NCBI GenBank assembly: GCA_007922305.1
Contig: ML677341.1
Span: 68,320,663 to 68,384,662, forward strand
Length of the DNA stretch: 64,000 bases
Direction of reading: 5' to 3'
DNA from: Dermatemys mawii
Lineage: Eukaryota > Chordata > Testudines > Dermatemydidae
Each line of letters starts with the position of its first letter. Position 1 is the stretch's first letter. Under the pieces are notes generated by a model. It did no database searches and was not told the DNA's origin. It saw only the letters and a list, made by a program, of their open reading frames with translations. A program made the translations under genes and the position numbers. This document shows positions 14,601 through 26,714 of the stretch, in pieces.

Positions 14601-15096
14601 ACTCTACTGCTATCAATAGGCAGATGGTACCCTTTGACGTTCAATGTGTCTGTTTTGACAGAGACACGCTGCAGAACCCCCACAGACAGACTGTCCAAGA
14701 GAATATGAGACCTGGGCCAAGAGTACCTGGCTCAAGTTTAATCTACATAAGATGGAAGTGATGTTGGTTGGCAGAGGAAACCATTTTGAGGCACTGGCTA
14801 AAACAGTGACCTCACTGAATGTGTCTGCTCCCCTTTGATTGGAGGGATGCAGTCTCTGCATCCTACTGTACTCATGGCTGCTTCTGGAATCCCAGGAAGG
14901 ACTAGTGGCAAATAAAGCTGCCTTTTACCTTTAGCTACTCCACTGCAGTCACCCTCTGTTTCTGATTTAATGACAGTGACTCATATTTGTCAGCTCAAGA
15001 CTCCACGTTCGCGATAAATTCATCTTTGGGTCAACTCTAAAGGCAGCTGATTGAGAATGCAGCAGATTGAACATCTGTGGATAACACCACCCCCAA

Positions 15097-15127
15097 AACA
15101 CACACACACACACTCTCTCTCTCTCTC
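15097..15127. repeat. (CA)n(CT)n microsatellite
   Basis: About eight CA units run directly into about eight CT units, followed by a C-rich stretch (CCCCACCCTCCCCC). Confidence 0.95.
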
Positions 15128-15379
15128 CCCACCCTCCCCCTTTGAGAAAGCAGTTCTTCTGGAAAATTGACCACTGGCACCTGCTCACTGTGTAAAAGTG
15201 TCTTAAACTGGAGTTTCTTTCTAGGGGTGACCGATGTAGAGCAGCTCGATACTACAGTAAAGATGTTTTACAATAATGTGCTATTACAAAGCACCTAGGA
15301 ATGGCCAGCCAATCAGATTGCTCCAGTGGGTGAACGTCTCTATGTCTCTTTCCATGACTGATTATTGTTCTCTTCAGGG

Positions 15380-16060
15380 GATGGGAGCAACAGTTTTTTT
15401 TAAAAGAATCCCTTTTCCTACTGCTCTGGCTTAGGGAGCCACAGCACAGCTGTCTTCATCATGCTGGCCACCAAGATATTGCATTTCTGTCTCCTGTGCT
15501 GTAAGTTTTGGAGGAGAGAAATGTGTCAGCTCTTCCCTCTGTGTCACTCACCCCAGCTGGTTGCTGCAGCTCAGTGGGGAGCAGTGGAAGGGAAGGAGCA
15601 GCTGGTCCTCCAAGGACTCAAGAAGCGGCCCCTGTTCTGAGCACCGTCCTGTCCCACTGCGCTGACAGAGTGAGAGGAAGAATCCTTAGTTGACCTCCTA
15701 TCTGCACAGCCTCCCCCTGTGGGCGGAGGCTGGCAATGCGGACTTTAACAGACTACTGCCGCAGCCGTCATCCTCAGGGTTATGGCCAGACTGTATTTAG
15801 AAATGACCGAATGTGCAAACTCCAGAACGGTCCTGGTGAGATTGGGAATGCTGCTGCTGCTATGGTTTCTATGGAAACAGAAGGGGATGTTGGGAGCCAG
15901 CTGAGGCAGCTAACAAGAGCTCAGACTCAGCTGCTGGATGCTGATTTGATAATATGGACTTTTAAAAATAGCCCTTTACCTTATTCCCCCACATCCAATC
16001 TCTGTTTCCATAGAAAGGGATCAGAAAGGCAGTGGGTTGCCAGCAGCAATGAATGAAAAC
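15380..16060. other. GC-richer block, no supported gene
   Basis: This block has more G+C than its surroundings and includes a 106-codon plus-strand frame at 15736-16056. That frame has no recognisable motif, no clear flanking splice sites and no conserved look. It could be a decayed repeat or an exon of an unknown transcript, but I cannot support either. Confidence 0.3.
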
Positions 16061-17594
16061 TCTTGCTTGTCACTTTCATCAGTTGTCTGTCGTGCGAGAC
16101 CAGCAAATGCCAGTTTGCTAAAACCAGCTGCAGGCTCCTAAAGTGTGTAGTAACTGTAATTTCAGAAGGAAAAAAGTGTGAAAGGCATTTTAGAGGTATT
16201 TTCCCCCTACTATTTTCGCCCCTTTGTAGAATAGAATGACATCAAGGATGGCATATTAGCGCTTTCCAACCTGTGAAGTTCACCAGATACCAGCATTGTC
16301 AGAATATTTTTCACTTGATTTTGAAATCTCTTCTTATATGAGCATTTTACGAATAGATACAGATATAACATATATTCTCAGAGGATGTATCCATGCTCTT
16401 AACTGTATATGTAGCTTGCTGGAAAAGCAAAAATATGGTTAATTTGTTATTCCTTTTAATTTGTCTTATTCCTTTTCATCTTTGCCAATATCATCCCTGC
16501 ATTAGCATGTCTTGGTTTCATAGTGTTTCAAGTTAATTTTTCAGGAGCTTTTCAAGTGATGTCTCATGTGAAGGTCACTAAGTATTGATAAAAAAGAGAA
16601 TTCATTATTAAACCTTTGTTTATTTAATTGTTCTGATTTTTTAATTTTTACAGTGGGGGGGACTGTAATAAAAAATCTTCCATATAAAATTAAAAAAACT
16701 GACTATAGATTAAATTCAGCATCCATTTAGTTCAATGAGAATTATGCAGCTGCATATGACAGGGCTGAATTAAGTGTAGCGACTATTTCTAGTTTGGTAG
16801 ATTGTTCCTGTTATAATTTTGCTAGTTGAGTGCCGTTAAATCTATTTTTTTGTTTACTTTTAGAATGTGAGCTCTGGATTGAATTATGATGCAGTTTCCT
16901 AATGGTCAACCTTCTTTAATAATTTAGTAATTTAAATAGACATGTTGAAACAAAAGAAATCAGGGCATTTGAGGGGGAAGGGAGGGGAGAGAGCAGGCTG
17001 TCTTTCTCTCCCCACACAAAATACATCAGCAGCTTAGTGTTAAGGTTATTATTGCAGAATCCACCAGTGAAAACCTTAAAACATAATGATATAAACAGGT
17101 GAGTGATGCAACATTTTGTCTGTGCTACTCATCAGTTTCGCTTGTCAGCCTCAGCTACCTCCTTTATATCAGCCATAGTCCATGTATCTCTGCTTCATCT
17201 ACTGCCTAGATGTGCCAGAGGTGCCTTGGCACACAGCTACTGGCACCCCAGACTTCCCCAAATTTCCACTCTTCCTGTCTCTCATGTCACACAGCTACAT
17301 TCCTGTTCACCCACCTGTAGCCATGCTGAGGCCCGTGTCTTCTTGAGACTGCTCTCAGCCCTTGTGCTTCCCAGCCAGCTGGGCTATTTGCACAGCATAG
17401 CTATCTAGAATAGAACTGGTGAGAAAATGTTGACAAACATGAAAATATTTTAGGTTTTGTTTTTCAAAATAGCCAGTGGAACTTGACAATTCTGTTAGCT
17501 AATCTTGGCCAAACTCAGAGAAATAAATCTTTGTGTCTAATTAAAAAAATGTCAGAAGTGCTTATGATCTAACATGATATCTGATTGTGTATGT
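16061..17594. other. No gene seen
   Basis: AT-rich DNA follows the GC-richer block. A 101-codon plus-strand frame at 17103-17408 has a low-complexity Ser/His/Leu composition and no splice support. Confidence 0.4.
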
Positions 17595-17614
17595 GAGAGA
17601 GAGAGAGAGAGAGG
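17595..17614. repeat. (GA)n microsatellite
   Basis: About ten GA units, followed by a G-rich end (GGGAGAAA). Confidence 0.9.
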
Positions 17615-17659
17615 GAGAAATGTTTGGAGATGGTAAGAACTCTGGTTGTTTAATTAGAG

Positions 17660-18384
17660 CAGTGGTTCCCAAATTTAACAACCTGTGAACCCCTTTCACT
17701 AAAATGTCAAATCTTGCGAACCCCTTCCTAAAAATGAATATTTCCAGGGATCTTCTTCTTTACCTGAGTATAAATTATAAAAGCAGTGATCCTGGAAATA
17801 AAAAAAAAATTTTATGACATGCTCATTATACGTTATTATCGATCCTTATAGTATTTTATTACATAATGAAAACGGCAACACTCTTCCAAGATTTCACTTT
17901 TGTAGCTTGTATCACTGTGAATAAGGCTGTTATAAGACAAGGCTCCTATGTTTCATCAAGGAGTATCAGATGTGAAACAGCATGAAGGTATTTAAGAAGC
18001 CAGCTCAAAGATTTCCTCCTACACAAGCATTTGGGTCTTGAGCAGTGCAGACAAACAACATATGTTGCAACAAAACTTAAACTTATTCTTCATCATAATT
18101 GTAAAAACAATACTAGCTGCCTATTTAATTTTAAAAACAGCAAAAAATATTCACCTCCCTTTCCATTTCTGATAAGAAGTCTTGAAGTTTAAATCTCCCC
18201 AGTATATTAGCTTACTTTGATCTGCTTAGCTCTTGGAAGTCCAGGGACTCTGAGCTGCTGGCCTGTGCTCCTTGGGGTCCCTTGGGACAGCTCTGTCCGC
18301 CATTAGGGAATTTTTTTCCCAAGAACTCCCTGTAACATTTCACGAGCCCTCAGGGATTCATGAACCCCAGTTTGGGAACCACTA
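17660..18384. mobile_element. Non-autonomous hAT DNA transposon, complete
   Basis: The element has terminal inverted repeats CAGTGGTTCCCAAA at the left and TTTGGGAACCACTA at the right. It is flanked by an 8-bp target-site duplication AATTAGAG (17652-17659 and 18385-18392), which is the hAT hallmark. Subterminal blocks also pair: 'cctgtgaacccctttcact' near the left end against the reversed 'attcatgaaccccag' near the right. The interior is 725 bp with no transposase frame, so it must have been moved in trans. It resembles the Charlie-type 'cagtggttcccaaac' family known in mammals and reptiles. Confidence 0.9.
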
Positions 18385-18392
18385 AATTAGAG

Positions 18393-19301
18393 GAACCCAA
18401 AGTATTGTGAGAAAAACAGAGCAAAATTTCAAAAAGTGGCATTTAAAAATATTTCTTCAGAACAAGTTAGTACATATTTTTTCTTAAAATTTTACATGGA
18501 AAATATAGCTATCCTCTGAAGAGTTATTGGACCAAATTTAAAGATCTTCAGTGTATTCACTGAAGTGTGAAACAAAGGGATTTTAGTTCCACTTTCAGTG
18601 CAAATTTCAATGCAACCTTTGCCATGGAGACTCTACCAGCACCTCCAATGATATAGACAATAATTTAAATTTTGAATTTTTCAAGAAAACTTAGCATAAA
18701 TAAAAGTACAGTTTTAATGTCATCATTTTTCAGTGTATTTAGCATTTTTCAGAAAAGAAATAATTGAGTTCTATTTACTATATTAACTTTACTTTTACCT
18801 TTGATTCACCCTGGCTTCCTACTGCTGATTATAATATATTTAGCTGTTGCTGTGTTTCCAGTTCTACGTACTGATTTGTCCTCCCGAGGCACAGAAAATT
18901 TGACATGCAGTTTTTGAAATATTGTACTTATAGCTGTTGAAATGCTTCTAAAACTATAAACATCATTAGCTGCTAAATAACACATCAGTTGCTATAGCGT
19001 ACTGTGTTTGCATACACACAGGTATGATTGTAGAGAATTCTGAATAGCATCAAGTGTGTAATGATAATATAGCTATTATACTAGGTGAAAATACCTCAAA
19101 ATCATATCTGTCTGCTTTTAAATAGACTTTACCAAAACTGTGACCTTGCATACTGTTTACAAAAGGACTTCCTTTTATATTTTATTCCTTTCTCAGAAGT
19201 GTTTCCATAAAACTGCAGCTGGCCTTATGAAAATACTTAAAGCTGCCATTTCCTCCTGATTCTTTTAATGAGATTTAGGCTTCTAAGATACAGATCCTCA
19301 A
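18393..19301. other. No gene seen
   Basis: AT-rich DNA between the hAT element and the next hairpin repeat. No exon candidates were found. Confidence 0.5.
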
Positions 19302-19352
19302 AGGTATTTGGTTGCCTAATTCCCATTGGTGAAGTTAGGCACCTAAATACCT
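19302..19352. repeat. Small foldback repeat
   Basis: Arms 19302-19319 and 19335-19352 (18 bases each) are inverted copies with two mismatches around a 15-base loop. The sequence 'attcccattggtgaagttaggcacct' is like the dispersed reptilian repeat with alternating 'ttaggcacctaaat' and 'gattttcaaaag' blocks. Similar text occurs near 21540-21610, 35430-35500 and 61640-62000. Confidence 0.5.
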
Positions 19353-20060
19353 GAGCCTTAGTGCCTGTCACTTTTGAAAGTGGGACATAGATTCTTCAGT
19401 CCCTTAGCCACTTCTAAAAATTTTACCTCACTAACTGCCCAGTTGGCTTTTAAGGTTCCTGCAAAGTGGCAATGATGGGACTAATTTCAGGGGAGATTGA
19501 TAGAAGTACCTAGACCTTGATGAATGTGGTCTGGGGATCTATATACCTCTCTAGGTTTTTTTTATATTAGCGCCCATCACCATAATATCTGAGCACCTTC
19601 CACGAGCTAAACTGCAATCTTTTATTTCTTCTTAGTGTGACTAATTCCTGCAAGGGTAGTTTTAAAATGAATGTATTTAAATGTGAAATGTGATAGTGCT
19701 GCAATGTCAGCATATCGGAGTGCTATTGTTAGTTCAAAAGCATGAGTTCTGGAATGCAACAAGGCTAATGGTCATTCTTATTTCGGCCAGGAGTGGGTTT
19801 CTTATGCTCCTGTGAAAGTTCTGTCTTCCATCGATCTTAGCTTCTCTCTACTGCTCAACCATTTCATTGTCCCAGTGGAACGTAGTCATTATGGTGAATG
19901 AGAGAAGAGGTCTTCTAGATTTCTAGGATAAATCCCATGCACTCCTCAACATCCTTTCTGTTGTGCTGGAGCCATATACAGTGCTATATGTATGGTAATC
20001 AGTCAGACTCTGTACCTCTGCTGAGGTGGCAGTGTAAGGCTAATGTCAGCTACTTATTAC

Positions 20061-20440
20061 AGAATCATTGGGGTTGGAGATGGAAACAAACCTATTAGGT
20101 GGCCAGTTCCAGTTCTTGTTGCCAATGCATTTTAATGCATTTTCTCACATTTAGTTATTAATATCCCCAGAAATTGAGTTTTTACCTTGGCCTTTTACCT
20201 GGTTCCACCTGCTGTCCTAATACATTTTCCCCTTAACTTTCCCTTTATTCATTTCATCCCATTATTACTAGTTATATCTCCCTGAGCCACCCTAAATCAT
20301 TAGTCACTAATCTTTTAGTGTTGAATCCCTTCAAATATTTACAGACTATTATGGTCCACCCAGTCATCATTTAAATAAAAGATGCATATTTAGCACTTTT
20401 AATCTTTTCTTGTAAATTAAACATTCCAGTCGATTTCTTT
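20061..20440 (-). mobile_element. Old CR1/L3-like LINE 3' fragment
   Basis: The left end 'acagaatcattggggttggagatggaaac' resembles the CR1/L3 3' end in reverse. Further right, 'ccacccagtcatc' and 'tgtaaattaaacattcc' are spaced as in ancient CR1/L3 copies. It is highly diverged and has no open frame. Confidence 0.5.
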
Positions 20441-21660
20441 GTTTCCTTATGTACTCTTTCCCTGATGGGGGAAGGTGTGTGGGGGGAGATATTTGGTTTC
20501 CGAGGAGGCAGTATTACTTCAGATTAAGCTTGGGGCAGGATAGATGTCTGAATTATTTGAAACCAGAAAAAACAATAACTGGTGAGGTAATAGTACCTAA
20601 TTAGTAGTTACAACATCTACAGTTACTGTAGTTGATTTGGTTATAGTAACATCTAATACATCTGTCAGTCAGGTCAGGAAAAATATTAAAGCCCCATGAC
20701 CCAAAGAAATTTTTCAGTTGACAGCTCTTTCATGGGGCCTTGGGAGGGGAGCAATCAAGGAGCTGATTCCCCACCAACATGGCACCTATGGCAATGGATG
20801 AAGTGGGGAATGGGGCAAACTAGGAAATGGGCAAAATCATCAAGTTCCTCACATCATGGGCTGTTCAGAGACATCATGCACAGGGCCTCCTGCCTCTGGT
20901 CATTTCTTCTCTCTAGTGATGGGAGATCTCCATTTCACTCCAACTGCCTGTTTTTTTTTTTAAATAACAGACCAAAAGAACTCCTCAGTCTTCCCCTCCT
21001 GTGGTTTGTGTGAGGAGAAAATGCACAGGTTTGTGTGAGGAGTAACATTGATCACAGAGCTAGAATCTCTTATATGAGCTCATTCCCTGAGCAACTTTGC
21101 AACTCTCAGTCACGGTGTGATTTGTTTTATTTATTTGCTTTACACAGTCTGCCTCCTATGTAGGTCAAACTGGCCCAAAAGTGGCATAGGCTGAAAAAAA
21201 TTACTGAAAAACTGTTTTTCTATAAATCTGCTCAGAAAGACTCAAAAAAAAGTTTTACCATAAATAGATTATGGATTTTACTTCATTTTCTCAGGGAGTA
21301 TCAAATACTGTATTGAATTAGAAATTTGCTACTTATTAATCAACTTCAAACAATTACTAGTCTAATTTGGAAAAAGAGAAACAAAAGTTGTTTTAAGTAG
21401 CCAGTGAAGAATCATTATGGTTGCACACTGACACGTACTTTCAGAAATATGTATATTACTGAATCAAATTCCACTATTTTCAGACCTAGATGCCTACATT
21501 TTTGCAACTAAGTTATATGTATTCAGTCCACCTTATAGACCTATGTTTATATTGATTTTCAGAAGTGCTAAGCAACCTTCATGCTCGGTGCCTCTGAAAA
21601 TTAGGTAGCTACTGAAAGCCCTGGCACAGCATCTGGCATCTGGTAGCATAAATCCCCTGT

Positions 21661-21704
21661 GCCTGTGCAGAGTCCCACAGAAGTCACTGGGACTCTGCAC
21701 AGGC
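21661..21704. repeat. Perfect 17-bp hairpin
   Basis: GCCTGTGCAGAGTCCCA (21661-21677) and its exact reverse complement (21688-21704) flank a 10-base loop CAGAAGTCAC. The loop resembles those of the other small foldback repeats in this window. This is probably a MITE-like dispersed element rather than a terminator: no gene ends here and no T-run follows. Confidence 0.7.
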
Positions 21705-22929
21705 CTAGGGGGCCATCCTAGAAGGTTCCCAATGCAGTAATGGCTCCAAACTGAAGATTTAGGTCCCCAATTTTAGCCACTCATGTTTAAAAATGTGGAT
21801 CTGAGTCTCTTGGTAGACTCACACTGTTACATTTTCATCACAGTTGTCTTTGCTTTGTGCAATGGAGGTAGACAATACTACTAAAAGAATTAGTGTCATA
21901 ACAATTTGGAGGAACAAAACAATAGAGGTGGTTGTTAGTTTATTTTAAGTGATTTTGGGGGGGGAGGGGGTTTCTTAAGTATATTCTATTGTTTTTAAAG
22001 AGATTTTAGGAAGAAATACTCAAACTAGTAGGAGTCATCTGTTATAAAATTATTTACTTGTTCTGTAAATTGTTGGTCAACGGCAGTCATTCCAATCCTT
22101 TTTTTAAAAAAATGATTAAAGCTTTCTTGGTGCAGGTATTCTAACATTTGTAGCAATGTGTTGGCTGAAAAAATCCTCCAGTGTAGACCTGCTACAGCCA
22201 AGTTATACTTATAATATAGCCAAAATATGATTAACCTCTTCCATTTGCTTAGATAAAAACAAATAAATGGATGTGCTTACATCCGTTCTCATATCATATG
22301 TCTCCAGTGAAATATGTTCCATTCTACCAGGGTATTTAAATAGGAACTTAGAACACATTAGATTAACATTGGAAAGAGTATTTTGTGTGTGTGTTTAATT
22401 AACAATACTGGAGAAAACAGATGGTTTATTTGCTTTTTCTTTAGATGTTCCAATCTCTCTAAAATGTTTATTAGCAATTTAAACAGTTTTGAAATGTAGT
22501 ATGCTCACCACAGGATGATAATCATTTTTGGTTTTGGAAACTGTATTTCATGTTACTTTTTACCAATGGTAATTCTGCTTTTGGCACAGTGGTAGGGCAC
22601 TGTACACTCAAATATAAATCCAAGTTTACTTTCAGGTTCTGGGGTTCATGCAATTCATAAATTCAAGGGATGTGAATGTATATACATCAAAACTGAAATA
22701 ATGGTTCACATGAATCCCTGAAAAACAAAACTGAGTTCTGCATGGCTCTTCCTTTGCCCTTGTATTGTGCCTATGTCAACAGATTTGGTCCATATGAAAC
22801 ATCATTCACCACTTGAAAACATTTTTCAGTTTGAGCAACCTTTGATATTATGTGTGAGCTTATTTTTGAGTTTGAATGTTAAAACTTTCCTCGAGTCATG
22901 AGTTGTTCACAATGTTCGGAGTTGTGCAT

Positions 22930-23110
22930 TGAGTAACAATTATTTCAGCAGTAAATGAGTGCAACTCCATTAAAGTCAACAGTTATTCCTCCTTACTCCA
23001 GTGTTGAATGGGGCCAAAATCTGCTCTGGTTTATACTTGTGGAACTTTAGAGCAACACTGTTGAATTTCATGGAATTACTTTAGAATTGCACCAGAATAA
23101 CAGAATAGAA
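22930..23110. repeat. Degenerate dispersed repeat of the 'agtcaa' hairpin type
   Basis: 'gtgcaactccattaaagtcaac' followed by 'ttactccagtgttgaatgggg' resembles the widespread reptilian repeat with 'ggagtaactccattgacttcaatggagttactcc' and 'tttacaccagtg' blocks. The copy is old, with poorly defined ends. Confidence 0.3.
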
Positions 23111-24224
23111 ATTGTCTCTTGTTCCTCAGATCTGCCGTAAGTATTTTAGTGATATTAAAATTAAAACAGAGTTATGAGATTTTTTTAATGGCCCTGAAAA
23201 ACTGTAATTTTCCTCATTTCTGATGTCAGTGTTGAGACGTGATGTAGATGACATCAAATACATTCAATGCCCTGAAAAATTCTAGTACTGTTATGACTTG
23301 AATATCATCATATGGTGTTTAAATTGAAATTCTGCCATCATATCTGCATTGTGTATCTGTTTGTGATATGGGTTTTAAGTGAATGTGACTCTGAAAACAT
23401 ATATGCTTATCTTACACACTGCCAGGTTTCCTCCATTCTTCAGAAATATTGGTGTCTGCCTATGGGAGCAGATCCCTTAAAAGAAATGTGTGTTGGTCAA
23501 AAATGGAGAAAAATGCTCAAACACCAAAGGTCTTTGTATTCCGTAGTTCTTTCCAGGTGGATTTGAAACCAGTTTTGGGTATCTGTTACAGTTGACCTTT
23601 GATAGAATAATTTAGATGTTTGAGCCTACTCAGACATGTAACCAAAAGGGAGCTGTCTGGTTGCATGCATTTTTAAACATTAGCAAGCTGAATCAAAGAT
23701 CAGAATGCAAAATTTAGGACTCGGAGATACCTGTGAATTTGTTATACCGTCTTCAGGACTTTGGGGATCTCTGAGCCTGTAAACATACGTTATTCTGAAT
23801 ACTGTATTTTCTGCACTGAAAGTTGTTTTTCATTCTTCAGTGTTTGCCTTAATTTTCAGTAACTCAGAAATATGTAAAATGGAAGCAGCTTAGCAAGCAT
23901 GCGGCAGTAAGATCTTAAAACTCTATTTTATGAGCTAAAGTAAATGTTGTTTTACCTTTTCAAGTAGACCTCTTCAGAATTTGAGAAATTATAATATGTG
24001 TCCTATAACTTCCATTTCCACAGTTATAAAAGAATGATATATATTTCTTTGCAGTTCACATTTGTCAAAAACTTCAATATTGTAGCTGATACATATTGTG
24101 TAACAGAATAATTTCTGACTACATTTTAAGTGTAAATAGCATTCTTCTGAAAATCTCAATATTTTCAAAGAATAAGATCCCAGTAGTAATATTTAGAAGA
24201 ACAAGAAGAGGACTGGGTATTAGG

Positions 24225-24420
24225 AGCTCTTGAGTTAAAAATCCAGATTCTGTTACTTGCTCACTCTGTGACATCGGAGAAGCCAAGGTGCCACAGGTAC
24301 TCCTCGTTCTGTATAAAATGTAGATAGTAAACACTTCCCAGCAAACAGGGGTGTTGTGAGGATTAATTAGCTAATGTTTATATAGCACTTTGAAGATATA
24401 AAGCTAAGATGTATAAGTGG
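24225..24420 (+). repeat. MIR-type SINE
   Basis: Blocks in order: 'gttacttgctcactctgtgacatcggagaag' (the MIR core 'ttgctgtgtgaccttgggcaag'), then 'gtataaaatgtagatagtaaacacttcc', 'ggtgttgtgaggattaattagctaatg' and 'tatatagcactttgaagat'. This order and spacing match MIR-like SINEs closely. The part that normally reads 'tcacttaacctctctgtgcctcag' is replaced by a 26-base segment (24285-24310) resembling another repeat at 29218-29242. Confidence 0.7.
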
Positions 24421-24596
24421 TAATTATTTTAAAATTGAATATTCTGTGCTTTATTTACATAATATCTGTTCTATATTTAGTATATAATGATTCTTGAAAT
24501 TCTTTTATAGTTTATTCCAATGAGTACATTTCTTTAGAAGTAGCTGCTAGGATACTGGCATTTCAGCATAACATTGATTATTCATCAGTTAATATT

Positions 24597-24790
24597 GGAG
24601 GGAAATGCTTAGTGGTCTAAGCATTACTTTTGAACTACCTAAATTCCCTGAAATCATGAGTTTGAATCTCAGAAGGGACTGTTCACTCTTTCATCCTTCC
24701 ATGGAGTGTAATATGAGCTCTATTAAATTTTCTTTGTGATGGGCATCTGGGTAAGACCTTTGTAAACCAAGGTCCTAGCTGGCATTTGTA
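24597..24790 (+). repeat. tRNA-derived SINE
   Basis: The head has a pol III A-box-like segment (TAGTGGTCTAAGCA) and, 37 bases later, a B-box-like segment (GAGTTTGAATCTC), as in SINEs derived from a tRNA. The downstream body lacks tRNA-like arms, so this is a SINE and not a functional tRNA gene. The 3' limit is approximate. Confidence 0.5.
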
Positions 24791-24825
24791 GACATGAAAG
24801 AACCCTGTGATCCTTTTCAAAACAG

Positions 24826-24860
24826 TAGAAGTTTGCCTTTGGCCAAACTTCTTCTACTTA
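24826..24860. repeat. Short hairpin
   Basis: AGTAGAAGTTTG pairs with CAAACTTCTTCTACT except for a 3-base bulge, around a 7-8 base loop. No neighbouring gene explains it. Confidence 0.5.
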
Positions 24861-25936
24861 CAAGTTTGTTTGCAAGCTAGCCAGCTGGCTGCCATCAACC
24901 ACTCCAAACATGGATATATTTCAGCATTCAAGTGATTCCTGTATGCTGTAGTTTGGGTGGTGCTTTGTGATCCTTCAGCAAGTAGGATGCTGTATGAATG
25001 AGACATTATGAGCATTAATAAATGTAAGAAGATGATCAACATTTAAGGGAATGGAAATACCTTTGACTTTGAGATCAGGTGCCTTTCATCCCATGCTCTG
25101 CTCCAAAACAGCCATGTTCAAAACTCAACCCCTTCCTGACATTTGGTCTTTATTAACAATGTAAAACTTCAGCCCTAGCCATGTCCCTAGACTTGGCTGT
25201 TCCTAAAATTCCTCCACAAACGTTGTTTAGTCCCAGACCCTACCTTCCTCTGCTCTTCCCTTATAGCCGGGGGTGCAAGTAGCTACACCTGCCACAGTGA
25301 GTCAATAGACACAATTAGCATTCTCTGTGGGGTTCGCCCATCTACTGACAAGGTGGGTCTATAGAACTATCAAGACACACTGTTAGATACCACAGTAATC
25401 CATTCTCCCCAGGATAAAAAAATTGAATATAGTGTGCTATCCTGTCCAAAAACAAGTTTCCTGAGTGTGCCCATCAGGGATAACTTCTCTGGGTCTGATG
25501 CAGAGGAGAGAGGGTAGATCACTGAGGCGGTGACTACTCTGTCTAGAATGTAGGATAGCCCTGTGATAATTTCCCTCCTTATCACCTCCTATAGTGTTAT
25601 GCTCCTTAGGAAGATGGGGGGTCTGATTAACCCAAGCTAAGAAATTTTCTGCCTTGTTTAGCTGTGAGAAGGTTCACAAACTATTTGATATCCTGACATT
25701 GAAGTACAATGGACAGATCTCTTTTTTTGGGGGGGTTGTTTCTCTGTGTTTGTTTTTTTCTGATTGTTGTGGAAACTGTTTAAAGAGCAACAACTCTTAA
25801 AATTTATAAAAAGATGAAAAAAAGTAGTGTTTTCCTGATTTTGCCTTCCATTGCCTTTGCCTGGGGTTTCATTCATACTCATTCCCAGAGCCCTTAAGTC
25901 TGCAGGAGTATAGAGTAGCGCTCTATTTTATAGATT
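24861..25936. other. No gene seen
   Basis: Mixed-composition DNA with a T-rich/G-rich run near 25720-25760. No splice-supported frame was found. Confidence 0.45.
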
Positions 25937-26098
25937 AGCGCTGTCCAATAGAAATTCTATGCTAGCCACACTGCTAGCCACACTTGTGGTTTTGAATTTT
26001 TCTTATTAGCCACATTATAAAAAAGCCACATGCATTAGCCACAATTCAGTAGCCAGTAGCTACATGTGGCTAGTGGTGAATGTATTGGACACCGCTGT
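25937..26098. mobile_element. MER5-like hAT MITE relic
   Basis: The ends are GCGCTGTCCAATAGAAAT at the left and TATTGGACACCGCTG at the right, which are imperfect inverted repeats. Repeated 'tagccaca' blocks and 'tagctacatgtggctagtgg' lie inside. End and internal motifs fit the MER5/Charlie group of short hAT elements, although the copy is shorter than the mammalian consensus. I could not see a clear 8-bp target duplication. Confidence 0.75.
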
Positions 26099-26714
26099 GT
26101 AGGGTATTTGAAAGGGAGGATGACTTACCTATAATAATTCTCCTCTGAACATCATGACAGATCACCATTCCACCACTCCTTCCAGAAGAGAGCTGGTGCT
26201 ATGATAACCTGTTTTATCTTTATCATTCAAATTCCTGTAATACCTGTGTGAGTAACTTCACCTCTTGCTTTAAAAGGAACTGATGACTAAAGCATGAGGG
26301 AATGCATGCCTTTCATTGTAGTGGCTGGCAAAGCATGCCCCTCGTGGGACCAGAGCTTCAGAATGTTGAACTTGTGGAGTTTCCACCTTGGCCTTGTTGT
26401 AGGGATGTAGAGGCAGGAGAGGATGATCTTTTATGATGCATTTTCACAGAGATTAACAATTACAGTTAACTAATATTCTCTCATAATGGTGATTCTTCTG
26501 AGTACATCAAAATGTTTCTTCAGAGTTTCATTATAAGGTTAAACTGCTTAGCATTTTGAAACTTGTAGAGTGTTCAAGACTTAAACTGATAAAGTGAAGA
26601 ATAAATTAATTTATAATTTGAAATGAAGTAACACTTGCTCTAGCAACAGTTAAGCAAGAAAATATCAAGTCAATACTTTATCATGAGCTCAACTCACAAT
26701 ATAAAAATTAAAAT

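Noticed and set aside
15736..16056. 106-codon plus-strand frame in a GC-richer block
   Set aside because: No acceptor/donor pair that keeps the frame and no protein family recognised.
21661..21704. Perfect hairpin as a terminator or regulatory stem-loop
   Set aside because: No T-run and no adjacent gene, in a eukaryotic context. It fits a foldback repeat.
24606..24690. Possible tRNA gene
   Set aside because: A- and B-box-like motifs are present, but the cloverleaf arms are not. It fits a tRNA-derived SINE better.
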